DNA of 64,000 nt from Microcyclospora pomicola. Taxonomy: Eukaryota; Ascomycota; Dothideomycetes; Capnodiales. The stretch's first letter is position 1. Each line of letters begins with the position of its first letter. Positions 54,748 to 64,000 of the stretch are shown here, piece after piece. The position numbers and the translations under genes were made by a program. Location: the NCBI GenBank assembly GCA_002786065.1, contig NHNY01000039.1, forward strand, positions 62,001-126,000. Direction: 5' to 3'. The notes beneath the pieces are model-generated. The model did no database searches. It was not told the DNA's origin and saw only the letters and a program-made list of their open reading frames with translations.

Positions 54748-55958
54748 TCAGGTATTAGTGCGCCAGTCAGACTTCGTCAGGATGTGCAGCGCAATTGTAT
54801 AAGCAGGCTTGCGACAGAATTCAGCATCGAACAATAATGGGAACTGTGCAGCAATCCAGCTGTCTGAGTCACGAAGGCCCCAACTCGTGATGCCTACGCA
54901 ATTTGACACCGAAAGACAAGCCCTGACGACTGCCGCATAGTCTGCCGGGGTACCGTCGGCGATATCAAGCTCGGTGATGGCAATCTCAGGGACCGCGGCG
55001 CTTAAGGTCTGCAAGAGTCTTGGCAGAGCAGCGATCTGGTCGACGGAGAGATGGCATTGCGCGCCGATCCCATCGATTGGAATGCCTGCAGCTCGCCATT
55101 TCTGTACATTGTTGACGACTGCGGCGACCTTCATCGGACCAGTTGTGAAGTCGTTGATGTATAACTTGGCATCAGGGTCCTAGAAGCGAGTTGTCAGAAG
55201 GGGAGCCGTGAAAGGGGAGGCTGTGAGACATACAGCTGCTTTCGCCGCATTGAATGCGATGCCGACGAAATCTGCTCCAAGCACGTCTGAGAAGACGGAA
55301 GACCGCAAGGTCCCATCAGTATTTATAATCTCGTTACAGACATCCTTTCCACAGATATATGTCAGCGGTTGTGCAACCAAGGGAGGAATGGAGCTGTCGC
55401 ACCCAAGCGTAGATCTTGCCCTTATACCGACTGACCAGCATTGTGACCCAGTCTTTGACCACAGTAGCAAGAGTCTCCCGGTCTGTAATCCTTGTTACCC
55501 ACAGAGGCAAATCCCGGTGCCATATGAGGGTATGTCCTCGAACGAGCTTCCCATGTGTTTGTGCCCAATTCACGAGGAAGTCGGCTTTGTCGAAATTGAA
55601 GCATCCTTGCGTTGGCTCGATCGCGGCCCATTTCATGCTATTTTCTGGTGTGACCTGTAGCTGACGTCAATGTATGATGATTCTCATGGTCCAGTGTACC
55701 CTGACCTACCTGTCCAAAGTCCGATAATATGATGTCTTGGTAAGGACCCAAGGTTAGGTATTTCTGGTCTGTAGCCACGCCCCAGTACAGCTTGCCATGA
55801 CTCTTGATGGTAGCATCGAGCATGGTGTTCCGTGTTCGAAGGCCAAATGTGGTGATTTCAGGTTTCTGTAAGCTAGCGCAGCTCAAGTGGAAGCACTGGG
55901 CGTATGGTAAACAACAGAAAGCAAAAACCTTGAGCGCGATCATGGAGATACGGAACAT
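54748..55958 (-). CDS. Secreted endo-1,4-beta-xylanase, GH10
   Basis: 347 aa in four exons, all phase 0: 55958..55710, 55654..55403, 55344..55234 and 55179..54748. Cleaves xylan backbone outside the cell. The signal peptide is hydrophobic ([17 protein letters not shown]), with alternative ATG at 55943. The barrel shows [13 protein letters not shown], then [12 protein letters not shown] formed by the first splice, and [15 protein letters not shown]. Acid/base Glu172 is in WDVCNEI (usually WDVVNE), formed by the second splice. Nucleophile Glu274 is in ITELDI, and the family's WGLRDSDSW follows. No carbohydrate-binding module is present. A TGACGTCA palindrome in the first intron is probably chance. 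Confidence 0.93.
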
Positions 55959-56385
55959 TCAAGCATTTCAAGACCTGAATGAGAGTCAAGTACTGGGGCG
56001 ATGATGTAAAGTGGAAGGCTGAGATGTGCGTTTCACGGCGGCATCTTCCTGGTATCACCTGCTGTCCTGTGGTGAAGGGCTTGCCTTCCATCGTACTCCT
56101 TGTTGCCGCACGAATCGCAGTCTATTCGACTAGAACATGTGGCCTACCTACCGTAGATACAAGGACTTGCTGTCGCTTAATGTTACGAACGCAGAACCTG
56201 GTAGTCATCGTTGAAGAGAAAGCCGAATGTTGCCTCTGTCGATTGCAGGTCGTAATTTTGCTGACTAATCACTACAATCTTTAGAGTCATTGTTGGCGCA
56301 CCGTTATGGAAGAGATATCGCTCATATAGTGACGCCTCGCACGACTAGGGGATCGGCACAGCTGGTATCTTGCTGACGTAGAATC
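55959..56385. other. Bidirectional promoter of xylanase and PCC1
   Basis: 427 bp between divergent starts. No gene seen. Confidence 0.5.
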
Positions 56386-56834
56386 ATGCTGCAGCTGACC
56401 AGCGACGCCGAGTTCGTCTGTACACTGTAAGATCTGTCGCAAGCTTCAACACGGCCGATGGACTGACCTAGAACTGTAGGACTGTCAACATTCCCTTCCC
56501 AACTCATCGCCTCGCCCAAACTGCGCTTCGCACTTTATCCGTCGATGAAGAGCTATCACCCCTCGTTCGGCGTTCTTTCAGCTTGATCACCAGCTCTTCC
56601 ACGCAGGATCTAGATGATGTGGAGAGCAGAACAGTACTGAAGACTGAATACCGAGCTACCACGAACCGAATGCTACGAGTAGCCGTGAACGGCTTTTTCG
56701 AGAACGTTGGCGTGATATTACAGGTCATGGAGGAGCTGGACGTCGATGTGCTACACGAGAAAGGTCTACAAGCCTTGGAGGGAGCACAGGGTGTCGAGCA
56801 GGGCATGACTGGGACTACACTTACCGGCGCCTGA
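56386..56834 (+). CDS. PCC1: KEOPS/EKC complex subunit Pcc1
   Basis: 131 aa in two exons, 56386..56426 (41 nt) and 56480..56834. Pcc1 is the small dimerisation subunit of KEOPS, needed for the t6A37 tRNA modification. The frame in the second exon reads NIPFPTHRLAQTALRTLSVD, then ELSPLVRRSFSLITSSS, and later YRATTNRMLRVAVNGFFENVG, exactly the CTAG/Pcc1 fold. A stop lies just upstream, so the start must be spliced in. The 53-nt intron (GTAAGA..CTGTAG, branch CTGAC) joins MLQLTSDAEFVCTLT to it. The C-terminus carries a short extension beyond yeast Pcc1 (88 aa). Very short first exon makes it easy to miss. Confidence 0.88.
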
Positions 56835-57369
56835 AAGGCATATCTTGCTGTTTCGTCTCAACATTTTCGAGGAGAGCCACACTACGCAAGACGAGCATTA
56901 CCCAAGCTTTCCGCTCAACACACGCAGCGTCAGGGTTGCTGGAGGCCATTTCTCGAATCGTAATTTGGCGGCGAAAGATGCTCGCCCTTTCCAGAAGCAT
57001 TTGCGTACCCAGCTGGAATGTCGAAACATCGCATTATACCGCATGGTACTTTACAGCAGAAACCGCATCTGAACCGACCATCTCATTACTGCTCCCTATC
57101 CAGGTGCTTCAGGCGGTCTGGTTGCTTGCGCCGTGACGTAATGGACTCACCAAACACACCTCTTATCACAGTTATTCTATTGCTGTTCAAGCAAACGCGC
57201 ACAATGAATACCCAGGCAATACCCAGAACATCTTGTAGCTTCTAGGAATTGCGAACATCCGCCTGGACACTCTGAGGCTTGCCGACGAACACATCTCGGT
57301 TTCTCCAGTCTGACTTTCTACAAGCTCAAACTTTTTCACGCACATATCTTGCTCAAAAGTTGCTGCACG
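56835..57369. other. Intergenic, second amidase promoter
   Basis: About 535 bp between same-strand genes. No gene seen. Confidence 0.55.
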
Positions 57370-59028
57370 ATGAAGGCCACAATGCTGCAGCGGAGTTGTG
57401 CAATAACAGCATACATGCTGATGTTCACACCAAACCTTACACTTGCATATGACGCCCGAGAAGCCACCATATCGTCGACACATCACGATTTGTTCACTGG
57501 TCTGACGACTTGTCGAGAGGTTGTTTCCACATTCTTGTCACGCATTGAGGTATTGAACAACCATACCAATGCCATCATCAGTCTCAATTCGCAGGCACTA
57601 GAAGTAGCAGACGAGCTAGACATCATCCTAAAGAAACATCAAGGGCCGTATGGCCGACTGTTCTGCATCCCAACTCTTCTCAAGGACAATTACGACACTG
57701 CAGTACTCCCTACCACAGGTGGCAATCTGCGTTTGGCAGCATCGAGACCGAGCGTAGATGCGCCGTCTGTCGCTGTTCTGGTGGAAGCTGGTGCTGTCAT
57801 ACTTGGTAAAGTCAACCTTCACGAGCTTGCCCTCGAGGGTTTGAGTGTGTCCTCACTGGGTGGTCAGACCATCAATCCATATGATAGCACTCGCACCCCA
57901 GGTGGGAGCTCTGGAGGCACCGGCGCTGCGGTTGCGGCATCTTTTGCGGTCTGGGGTACTGGTACGGACACGGTCAACAGTCTTCGCTCTCCAGCCAGCG
58001 CCAACAGCTTGTTCAGTTGTCGGCCGACTCATGGGCTGATCAGTCGTACTGGCATCATCCCCATCTCCTACACACAAGACGCTATCGGGCCTATTGGGAG
58101 ATGTATCGAGGATGTTGCGATTGCCCTATCAGTCATGTCCAGCGTCGGATACGACTCTGCAGACAATGCAACGGCACTAGTGCCATCTGGCGTACAAGGC
58201 ACAGATTATACACTTGGGCTCACCTCACGTTCTCTGGCTGGACTCCAATTCGGCGTGCTGGATGGATTCTTCAATCGGACAGCATCGCCCGAAACGACAC
58301 CCGTCAATTCAGCTATGGATCATATGATGGCCGAGCTTGAAGCCGCCGGTGCCACCATAATTCACGTTCGTGATACCCTCTACAATGCAACTGCTCTCGC
58401 CAGTCTTGACACGCAACGCTACGAGTATCGCGAAAATATGGACGCCTACCTACAACGCCGGTCTTTGAAAGGCTCACATCCCCAGACTCTGAATGAACTC
58501 TACTCTATTCCTCCAGGCGATTTCTTGGTCATCCCCGCACAGTACGAATACGTCAACACGGCCTTGGTCTCTTCGACAAGCAACACAACATATCGTACCG
58601 TCCAGGCCGGGGTTACAGACCTAACACTTTCACTCTCCGCCACATTTGCTGCACACGATCTCGACGCCATCATATACCCGGAGCAGAAGAACCTGGTTGT
58701 ACCCATCGGCTCGCCTTCGCAAAGCGGGCGAAACGGTATACTGGCCGCGTTGACTGGTAGTCCCGTCGTCACTGTACCCATCGGCTTCAGCGAGAGTAGT
58801 TCCACGGCGCCAGAAGGTGTCCCGATAGGCATGGAGATTCTCGGTCGCCCGTGGACCGAAGCTCGATTGTTGCAAATAGCATGGCAGATGCAGGAGCAGG
58901 TTGGACCTGTGCGTAGATCGCCGCGGTGGGCCAAGGCTGTAGTTCCTGTGAAGAATTACAGCGAGGTACCTCATATCTCTCCTGATGTAGCGCATATACC
59001 GAAAGAGTATCCACTTGGCACGCTGTGA
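57370..59028 (+). CDS. Secreted amidase, amidase signature family
   Basis: 552 aa, intronless. Start at ATG 57370, the first ATG of the frame. A hydrophobic stretch (SCAITAYMLMFTPNLTLAY) looks like a signal peptide. Triad: Lys105 in LLKDNYD, cis-Ser180 in TPGGSSGGTGAA, nucleophile Ser204 in GTDTVNSLRSPAS; the 24-residue Ser-Ser spacing matches the family. The two glycines before the nucleophile, which supply oxyanion-hole amides in classic amidases (GGS), are Val-Asn here. Several N-glycosylation sequons (NHT, NAT, NTT) fit secretion. Not closely related to the FAAH-like amidase at 37963. Substrate unknown. Confidence 0.9.
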   Translation: MKATMLQRSCAITAYMLMFTPNLTLAYDAREATISSTHHDLFTGLTTCREVVSTFLSRIEVLNNHTNAIISLNSQALEVADELDIILKKHQGPYGRLFCIPTLLKDNYDTAVLPTTGGNLRLAASRPSVDAPSVAVLVEAGAVILGKVNLHELALEGLSVSSLGGQTINPYDSTRTPGGSSGGTGAAVAASFAVWGTGTDTVNSLRSPASANSLFSCRPTHGLISRTGIIPISYTQDAIGPIGRCIEDVAIALSVMSSVGYDSADNATALVPSGVQGTDYTLGLTSRSLAGLQFGVLDGFFNRTASPETTPVNSAMDHMMAELEAAGATIIHVRDTLYNATALASLDTQRYEYRENMDAYLQRRSLKGSHPQTLNELYSIPPGDFLVIPAQYEYVNTALVSSTSNTTYRTVQAGVTDLTLSLSATFAAHDLDAIIYPEQKNLVVPIGSPSQSGRNGILAALTGSPVVTVPIGFSESSSTAPEGVPIGMEILGRPWTEARLLQIAWQMQEQVGPVRRSPRWAKAVVPVKNYSEVPHISPDVAHIPKEYPLGTL

Positions 59029-60516
59029 GGACTACACACCGCTGGCCATGGTAGCAGTCGGTAGGTAGACTTGTTAGACAATTATGATGCTTTCACCTGA
59101 ACAACGTCCCCACCACACCTCGATCAGCTTCGCCAACCAATGATTCCATTTGCAAATGTACCCTAAGCCCCTGCATACTGTACGCCAGTCAGACATCTCA
59201 CATCTCCACTTACCCTGCCGCATTCCGAAATCAACATCCAAGCCCATCCCACCATAAGTGAGTCCACACATCATGGTCGTTTCGGCTGGACGATTCCGAC
59301 CCCTCCCACCATATCGTCGATATACAGTACATGATTTACCACGTAGACAGCACTCATACCTCCTGATCTAAGACCAACAGTGGACGGAACGGTAGTACTT
59401 CCGTGTGAATACTCTTACTACTACACTGATATGTATGACGACTGGTGGGGACTACATACATATCTTCGTATCTGTTTCCCTGGATCCCAGATACAACACA
59501 CGCACACACGCACACACGCACATAGACTCACTTCTCCACAACTCCACGTTCGCCATTGGCCCGACTCTAGGCACGGACGGCGTACAAAGTTGAGGTGTTA
59601 CGGTAAGGAGCTGGTGGGCATTACTGCTCGACGGGTGGTTGATGGGATGATATGGTGGGTAGGTAGGTAGCTTAGCGGATAGCTCCGATCGATTCGGGAG
59701 GGCGGGGCACGAGTTGGAAAGTCGAGGGCGAGGAAAGGCCGTGTGGAGAACTGTCATTGGCAGGTGGTAGATGGTGGGATAGCGAAGGACAACGGTGAGT
59801 CGGAATTTAAGTTGTTGGTGTCTGACTTATGGATTGGAATCTGAGAGCGATCATGGACGAGATATGTCGATGTTGAAGCCGGAGCGCGAGAGCTGGGATG
59901 ATGGGAGATGGAAGTAACGTCTTCATTGTAAATCATATGTGATGTCTGCTTCGATCTGAAGAAGCTACCTTATGATGATGCTGTGAAGTTTTTGGATGAG
60001 CCATTCCGCTCACCTCCGCTTGTTATGTAAAAAATTCCGTCAAGATGCAAGTTTTCGTCCTTTCTGCTTCATTTCCTACGATCCATTCTTTCACTTCGTA
60101 GGCTGCGCTCTACCTCGTAAGACGTGGCGACAGTTTTGCCTGGCGGGGGCGATACCCCGCAAGAAGCATGGCACGTCCATCCAGATGCCGTACTCCCGAG
60201 CCTCCCAATGCATCCAACGCCGCATCAGTATTCCACGCTGGGAAACGAGTGTGAAGTCCTAGTTCTCCGGGGTATCAACGGAAATTGGGAGAATCCCGTA
60301 ATATATTGCCGTCCTCAAAAGGTGAAGAACATCGCTCTGCACCATGTTTCGTAATGAATGATGGGCTGGGTCATATGACCAAGTACCTTTCGTGCCAGGA
60401 CTGCTTTTGTTTTAGAGTGGTAGGATCTGAGAAATCCTCCTGCACTGATTCTGGCCGTGTCTTCGTCATGTCATGTAAAATGTCGTGCAATGTTGTGATG
60501 TGCTTCTGCACTCGGG
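59029..60516. other. Intergenic between convergent genes, with a CA-rich microsatellite
   Basis: About 1.5 kb between two 3' ends. Contains a CACACACG-type tandem repeat. No gene recognised. Confidence 0.5.
59495..59523. repeat. CACACACG microsatellite
   Basis: Roughly 29 bases of CA/CG dinucleotide repeat arranged as an 8-bp unit, directly visible. Confidence 0.8.
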
Positions 60517-61095
60517 TCACCGTGGCCAGTCATTGCCGCGAGACGGACTTGACGTCTTCCAATGTCGCTTGGCCTCGTCACGGATCATCTTGTCGACCAG
60601 CTCCTCGGTGGTGGAGACCTGCTTTCCTGCCGAACGTACACCGGCGACGAGATAGCTCTCTTCGCCTTCCAACTCGAGCGGGGTGACAGGACCAGGGCTG
60701 CCCAAGGGTGCGAGACGGGGTCCCTCCGGTTTGCCTGATTGATAAGCGGAGTAGTCCCGGGTCGCCGCCGAGACCATCTCTCGTTGATGCATGAACAGTT
60801 GTCTTTGGGCGTCACTGTACATGTGTTGGTAAGCTCGAGGGGAGAGTGGCGCCTGAGGTGAGTGCACAACACCATCTGGCGTCGCTTGTGTGCTGGATTG
60901 CGCGGAAGGATAATTGGCGGGATGGAAGCGTGGCAGCGAGGGAAGTCTCATGGACGCATTTTGAATCCGACGTTGCCCAACACCAGCTCGGGCGCGTGGC
61001 GAAGGTGGTTGCAGACTGTCGAAGCGTTGGTTCTTGTAGCCGGGCGAGAGAGGTGAGCTTGGTCGCATGGCTGGAGAGGCGTGTGGCGAAGGCAT
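60517..61095 (-). CDS. Ser/Pro-rich hypothetical protein
   Basis: 192 aa, no intron seen. The N-terminal half is disordered and rich in SP/SPR sites (SPLSPGYKNQRFDSLQPPSP), typical phosphorylation targets. A tyrosine-containing segment (RAYQHMYSDAQRQLFMHQREMV) may form a helix. The C-terminus holds an acidic helix (STTEELVDKMIRDEAKRHW). No signal peptide or known domain. Ordered C-terminal helix and clean ATG support a real gene; function unknown. It could have further 5' exons. Confidence 0.6.
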   Translation of the reverse strand: MPSPHASPAMRPSSPLSPGYKNQRFDSLQPPSPRARAGVGQRRIQNASMRLPSLPRFHPANYPSAQSSTQATPDGVVHSPQAPLSPRAYQHMYSDAQRQLFMHQREMVSAATRDYSAYQSGKPEGPRLAPLGSPGPVTPLELEGEESYLVAGVRSAGKQVSTTEELVDKMIRDEAKRHWKTSSPSRGNDWPR

Positions 61096-63416
61096 TGTAT
61101 GCGACGAGCGTTGACCAGCGTGTAAAGCTTTCAGGCCAGTCTTTCCGGAGATTAGAAGACGACGCTCTCGAGGATCGTTCAGTCCGGCAGTCAGTCAGGT
61201 TACAACAGTCGGAAAATCGGGCAAGATAAATGCTTTGTCGTTATGAAGTTGCTCCAAAGGTTCAGGGTCGAGAAAGTACCGTCGGCTGGCTGCGGACCGT
61301 GGCCGCAGAGTCGGGTATTGTTGCTGAGGGAGGATGAGGCGGAGGAGACGGGTGGGTGGCACAGGGACCACCAAAGAGTAGTTAAATCGAGGATTGAGTT
61401 GACGTTGGTAATAGTTGAGCCGGTCGATCCGTCCAGCACATGCACATTGCACAGCGCCGACGGAGTGGAGAGTGGGTGTGGTGGGATTGGATGTCGAGCG
61501 GAGCGGCGAGGGAATTTGGGTGGTGAGGGATGCGGATTGGACGGTGGCGGCAGAGGATGTTGTTGATCACGGGTCAAATCGTATCTCCGGCTTGAGTTGA
61601 CGTCTGCTCGTTCAATTTACGAGGCCGGCGGATGCTTAGTGATGACCTCGGGCAGCCGGCAAGGTGTGCTGCAAGTAGGGCTCGGCAGTTGGCTTGGCGG
61701 TCGGCAGAGGAAGAGTCAGAGGGATGTGCTGAGTAGTAGTGGTAGTATTCCATTATTATCGAATTTCAGACATCGCATGGAGGTGGCCGATGGCTTCATT
61801 ATTTATTGCCTGTCAGCGCCAACACTATCCCCGGGCAGAAATTGACTTCATCCAACCTCGTGACGTGCGAAGGTGCAAGTGATGATGCCTGGAGGCTTCC
61901 ATCTCCGGCCACATGCAGTTTAGTCGGCGTTTGACTTTGGCCTCACCGGGCTGTCCCGCCGCACAGTCATCATGACCGAAGCGCCGTGACGTCACAGCTG
62001 CCCCGCACAGTCGCGATCAGGAACATTCCTGTGAGATTGCATTTGATAACGTGAAGGACGTTGGAATGCCACGGTGGATATATCGCCTCACTACCGAACT
62101 TCTGTGATCTGGCATGTCACGAGGACGATACAATGCCCGACGATGCGTACATCACATCTCCTTGAGTAGTTCACCACTACACTGATCTTTAGCGAATGCC
62201 CAAGAACGAGCCAACGACTCTACTGGCTCCAACAGAAAACGATAGCGGTCTGCACCATGCAGTCCACCTTGATGCCCGTCATAAATGGTACGCCGTTGCA
62301 TCCCACCACCATCATCGTTCCATTCTTCCGCTCGAGTCGCCAAGCTGCAGAGGCCCTCGCCTGAACACGCCCATCACGAACCACATCAGACATGTTCCAG
62401 TCATGTCTAGGCGCGGTCATCCCGATGATAGCAGATGATACGCCGCGGCTCTGACGACCTCTCTGATTTGATGCAGGCCCGATATAATAATGCTCAGGAC
62501 GTCCCGCTTCACGAAGGAATGCATCTACAGCCAAGAACTCGAGCGTCGCCCATCGTCCATCCACACGACGCACCACGTGCAGCGTACCCGCCCCCCTCGT
62601 CCGCGAGCCGCCGTCTTGTTGACCTCTCATCATTCGTGTAGTCATTCTTGCTGTCCGTCTCATCTTCAAATGAACATGTCCTTTGCAGCAATCATCCGCG
62701 GCTTCCTGCATATCTGTGCGACCCGGACGCTGTAGCACGACCCTGCGAGTCGAGTCGAGTCGGTGGGGCACCCCTTTCCCTTCGCCTATATTGATAACGA
62801 CCCACCTCAGTCGGCCAGCGCACCGTATTCGCTCAGACGCCTTATAACATATCGCTCAATGAGGGTCTGGTTGGACCCTGTGCCGATCTCGTGCCCGCCG
62901 GCGCGACTGCGAAGGCAGACTGCAGTCGGTGGAGAGCTGGAGCTGGAGCTTCACTTGCTGATACGTCGTTGGACGTACTCGCATCACACGCATTTAGAGA
63001 ACACCTCGCATGTCTGCTTCTATCGTCGTGATTGGATCATGTCTGTAGGGAGCTGTATTTGCTAAAGCTTCAAACACATGTCACTCGCTTATGGAAAGAT
63101 GAGACCACGGAGTAGCACTGAACACGATGATGAAGAAGAAACACCAAACTCCTACGATATGGGCGCTTCGAAGACCTCAGAACCCATGTCAAGCCGATCG
63201 CAGGGAAGGATTGGTATACACGGTAGCACTGACAAGAAACCTGAAGTACGCCAGTGGTGATGAGGGAAAGCAACAGATTGCCATCCTGTCCAATTACGCC
63301 AGTCATCCAAGCCCCCAGCCCTGCCAACCCAACACCGTTGCATAGCCAAGTAAAAAACACCGCAAAGCTCATCCCTCGTCCCTCATTAACGTCACCATCC
63401 TCCCGACACCCATATT
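61096..63416. other. Intergenic, upstream of Ser/Pro-rich protein gene
   Basis: About 2.3 kb between the hypothetical protein start and the MAF1 3' end. Frames of up to about 180 codons occur, but none shows a family motif. Holds a TGACGTCA palindrome at 61987. No gene supported. Confidence 0.5.
61987..61994. promoter_or_regulatory. CRE-like TGACGTCA palindrome
   Basis: Perfect ATF/CREB consensus about 0.9 kb upstream of the Ser/Pro-rich gene. Sequence match only; may be chance. Confidence 0.3.
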
Positions 63417-64000
63417 TCACATCTCCATCACCTCGCCAATCTCCTCGCTGAACTCCCGAACATGCCGGGGTCGCGACTGCATCGGCTGCCACCCGAACGA
63501 GTCGTCGTTGTCACCTCCGTCGTATTCGGGACCGCTGTCGGCAAAATATCCATCCACCAGTCGTCCACGGATGTCGTCGAGGTCCATGTATGGCACACCA
63601 TCCGCTTCATCATCATGGTTCATGCTCATCTCAATGTCATCGTCGTCGTCTTCATCGTACGCATACGACTCTGTATCGACAATGTCGTCTCCACGCTCCG
63701 TGCCCAGCCAGTATGATGCCCGCTTGCCTGCGCCCTCCCCCACGCTTACCGATGACCTCTCCCGCCGGATGCTCCGCATACCTATCGGAGCGTGCACGGG
63801 CGAGTGGGAGATGACGCTCAGTCCGCGCAAGTACAGATAGCACACCCGCTTCTTTTCCTTGTTGAAGAAGAAGTAATGCATGCTCCAGATCGCCCCTTCT
63901 TCCCCATCAAAAGGATCGTCGTCGGGCGCGTACGTGTACTTCTCGCATTGCCGTAAGTCCATCTCCTTGTTGATCAGCGTCCACATGCGCGGGCTCCAGA
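63417..64000 (-). CDS. MAF1: MAF1, RNA polymerase III repressor, C-terminal part (cut by window edge)
   Basis: Maf1 represses RNA polymerase III under stress and nutrient limitation. Only the C-terminal portion lies in the window; the frame runs on past 64000. The signature is LINKEMDLRQCEKYTY, then DDDPFDGEEGAIWSMHYFFFNKEKKRVCYLYLRG, the canonical Maf1 C box ending in W-S-x-x-Y-F-F-F-N-K. After it comes a tail of about 130 residues: basic Ser sites (RSIRRERSSVSVGEG) and a long Asp/Glu-rich stretch, normal for fungal homologues. Phosphorylation in the basic Ser segment is known for yeast Maf1 but not shown here. Stop at 63417. Confidence 0.93.
   Translation of the reverse strand, partial: WSPRMWTLINKEMDLRQCEKYTYAPDDDPFDGEEGAIWSMHYFFFNKEKKRVCYLYLRGLSVISHSPVHAPIGMRSIRRERSSVSVGEGAGKRASYWLGTERGDDIVDTESYAYDEDDDDDIEMSMNHDDEADGVPYMDLDDIRGRLVDGYFADSGPEYDGGDNDDSFGWQPMQSRPRHVREFSEEIGEVMEM

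Noticed and set aside
55662-55669. TGACGTCA in the first intron of the xylanase gene
   Set aside because: Single 8-bp match inside a short intron; no support as a regulatory site.
62220-62771. 183-codon minus-strand frame upstream of the Ser/Pro-rich gene
   Set aside because: Arg-rich with no family features; typical of non-coding GC-rich DNA.

Overview
The window is a chromosomal segment of a filamentous ascomycete (Pezizomycotina). Genes lie on both strands, carry short spliceosomal introns (mostly 50-80 nt, GT..AG, with CTAAC/CTGAC-like branch sites), and are separated by 0.1-2.3 kb. The repertoire is typical of such fungi: HR-PKS-type polyketide synthase, HET-domain protein, heme-thiolate peroxidase, AcuK/Ert1-type zinc-cluster factor, DHA1 MFS transporter. 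A Dothideomycete is my best guess, but that is inference. I saw no transposase, reverse transcriptase, integrase or CRISPR array.

Layout. 1-7 kb: 5' part of a type I polyketide synthase (KS-AT-DH start, cut by the window edge), divergent from an FSH1/LovG-like serine hydrolase. 8-17 kb is a housekeeping block: LUC7 (U1 snRNP), GPI16/PIG-T, an RGG-rich protein, a small conserved-looking protein, riboflavin kinase and an ERT1/AcuK-like gluconeogenesis activator. 18.6-31 kb is more accessory: an MFS transporter split into 14 exons (many of them microexons), a HET protein, a secreted heme-thiolate peroxidase and a secreted CalB-like lipase. 32-48.6 kb: BSD-domain protein, EF-hand MscS channel, FAAH-like amidase, phenol-hydroxylase-type monooxygenase with a disturbed 5' end, HerA-like ATPase, DUG2-like WD40/M20 peptidase, and MsrB. 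49-64 kb: ZNF830-like protein, RRM-like plus C2H2 protein, DEDDy exonuclease, GH10 xylanase, a tiny spliced PCC1 (KEOPS) gene, a second (secreted) amidase, a proline/serine-rich protein and the 3' part of MAF1.

How the genes relate. Most neighbours look functionally independent, as is usual in fungi. Two local associations are suggestive: the PKS with a putative polyketide-releasing hydrolase, and glutathione-degrading DUG2 next to methionine sulfoxide reductase MsrB. Exon structures were derived by reading splice signals, frame and family similarity by eye; every multi-exon model sums to a whole number of codons, except the monooxygenase, whose N-terminus does not join cleanly. I found no convincing wholly new multi-gene system. 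The strongest oddities are the microexon-rich transporter, the monooxygenase 5' disruption, the HerA-like ATPase and the RRM/C2H2 combination.
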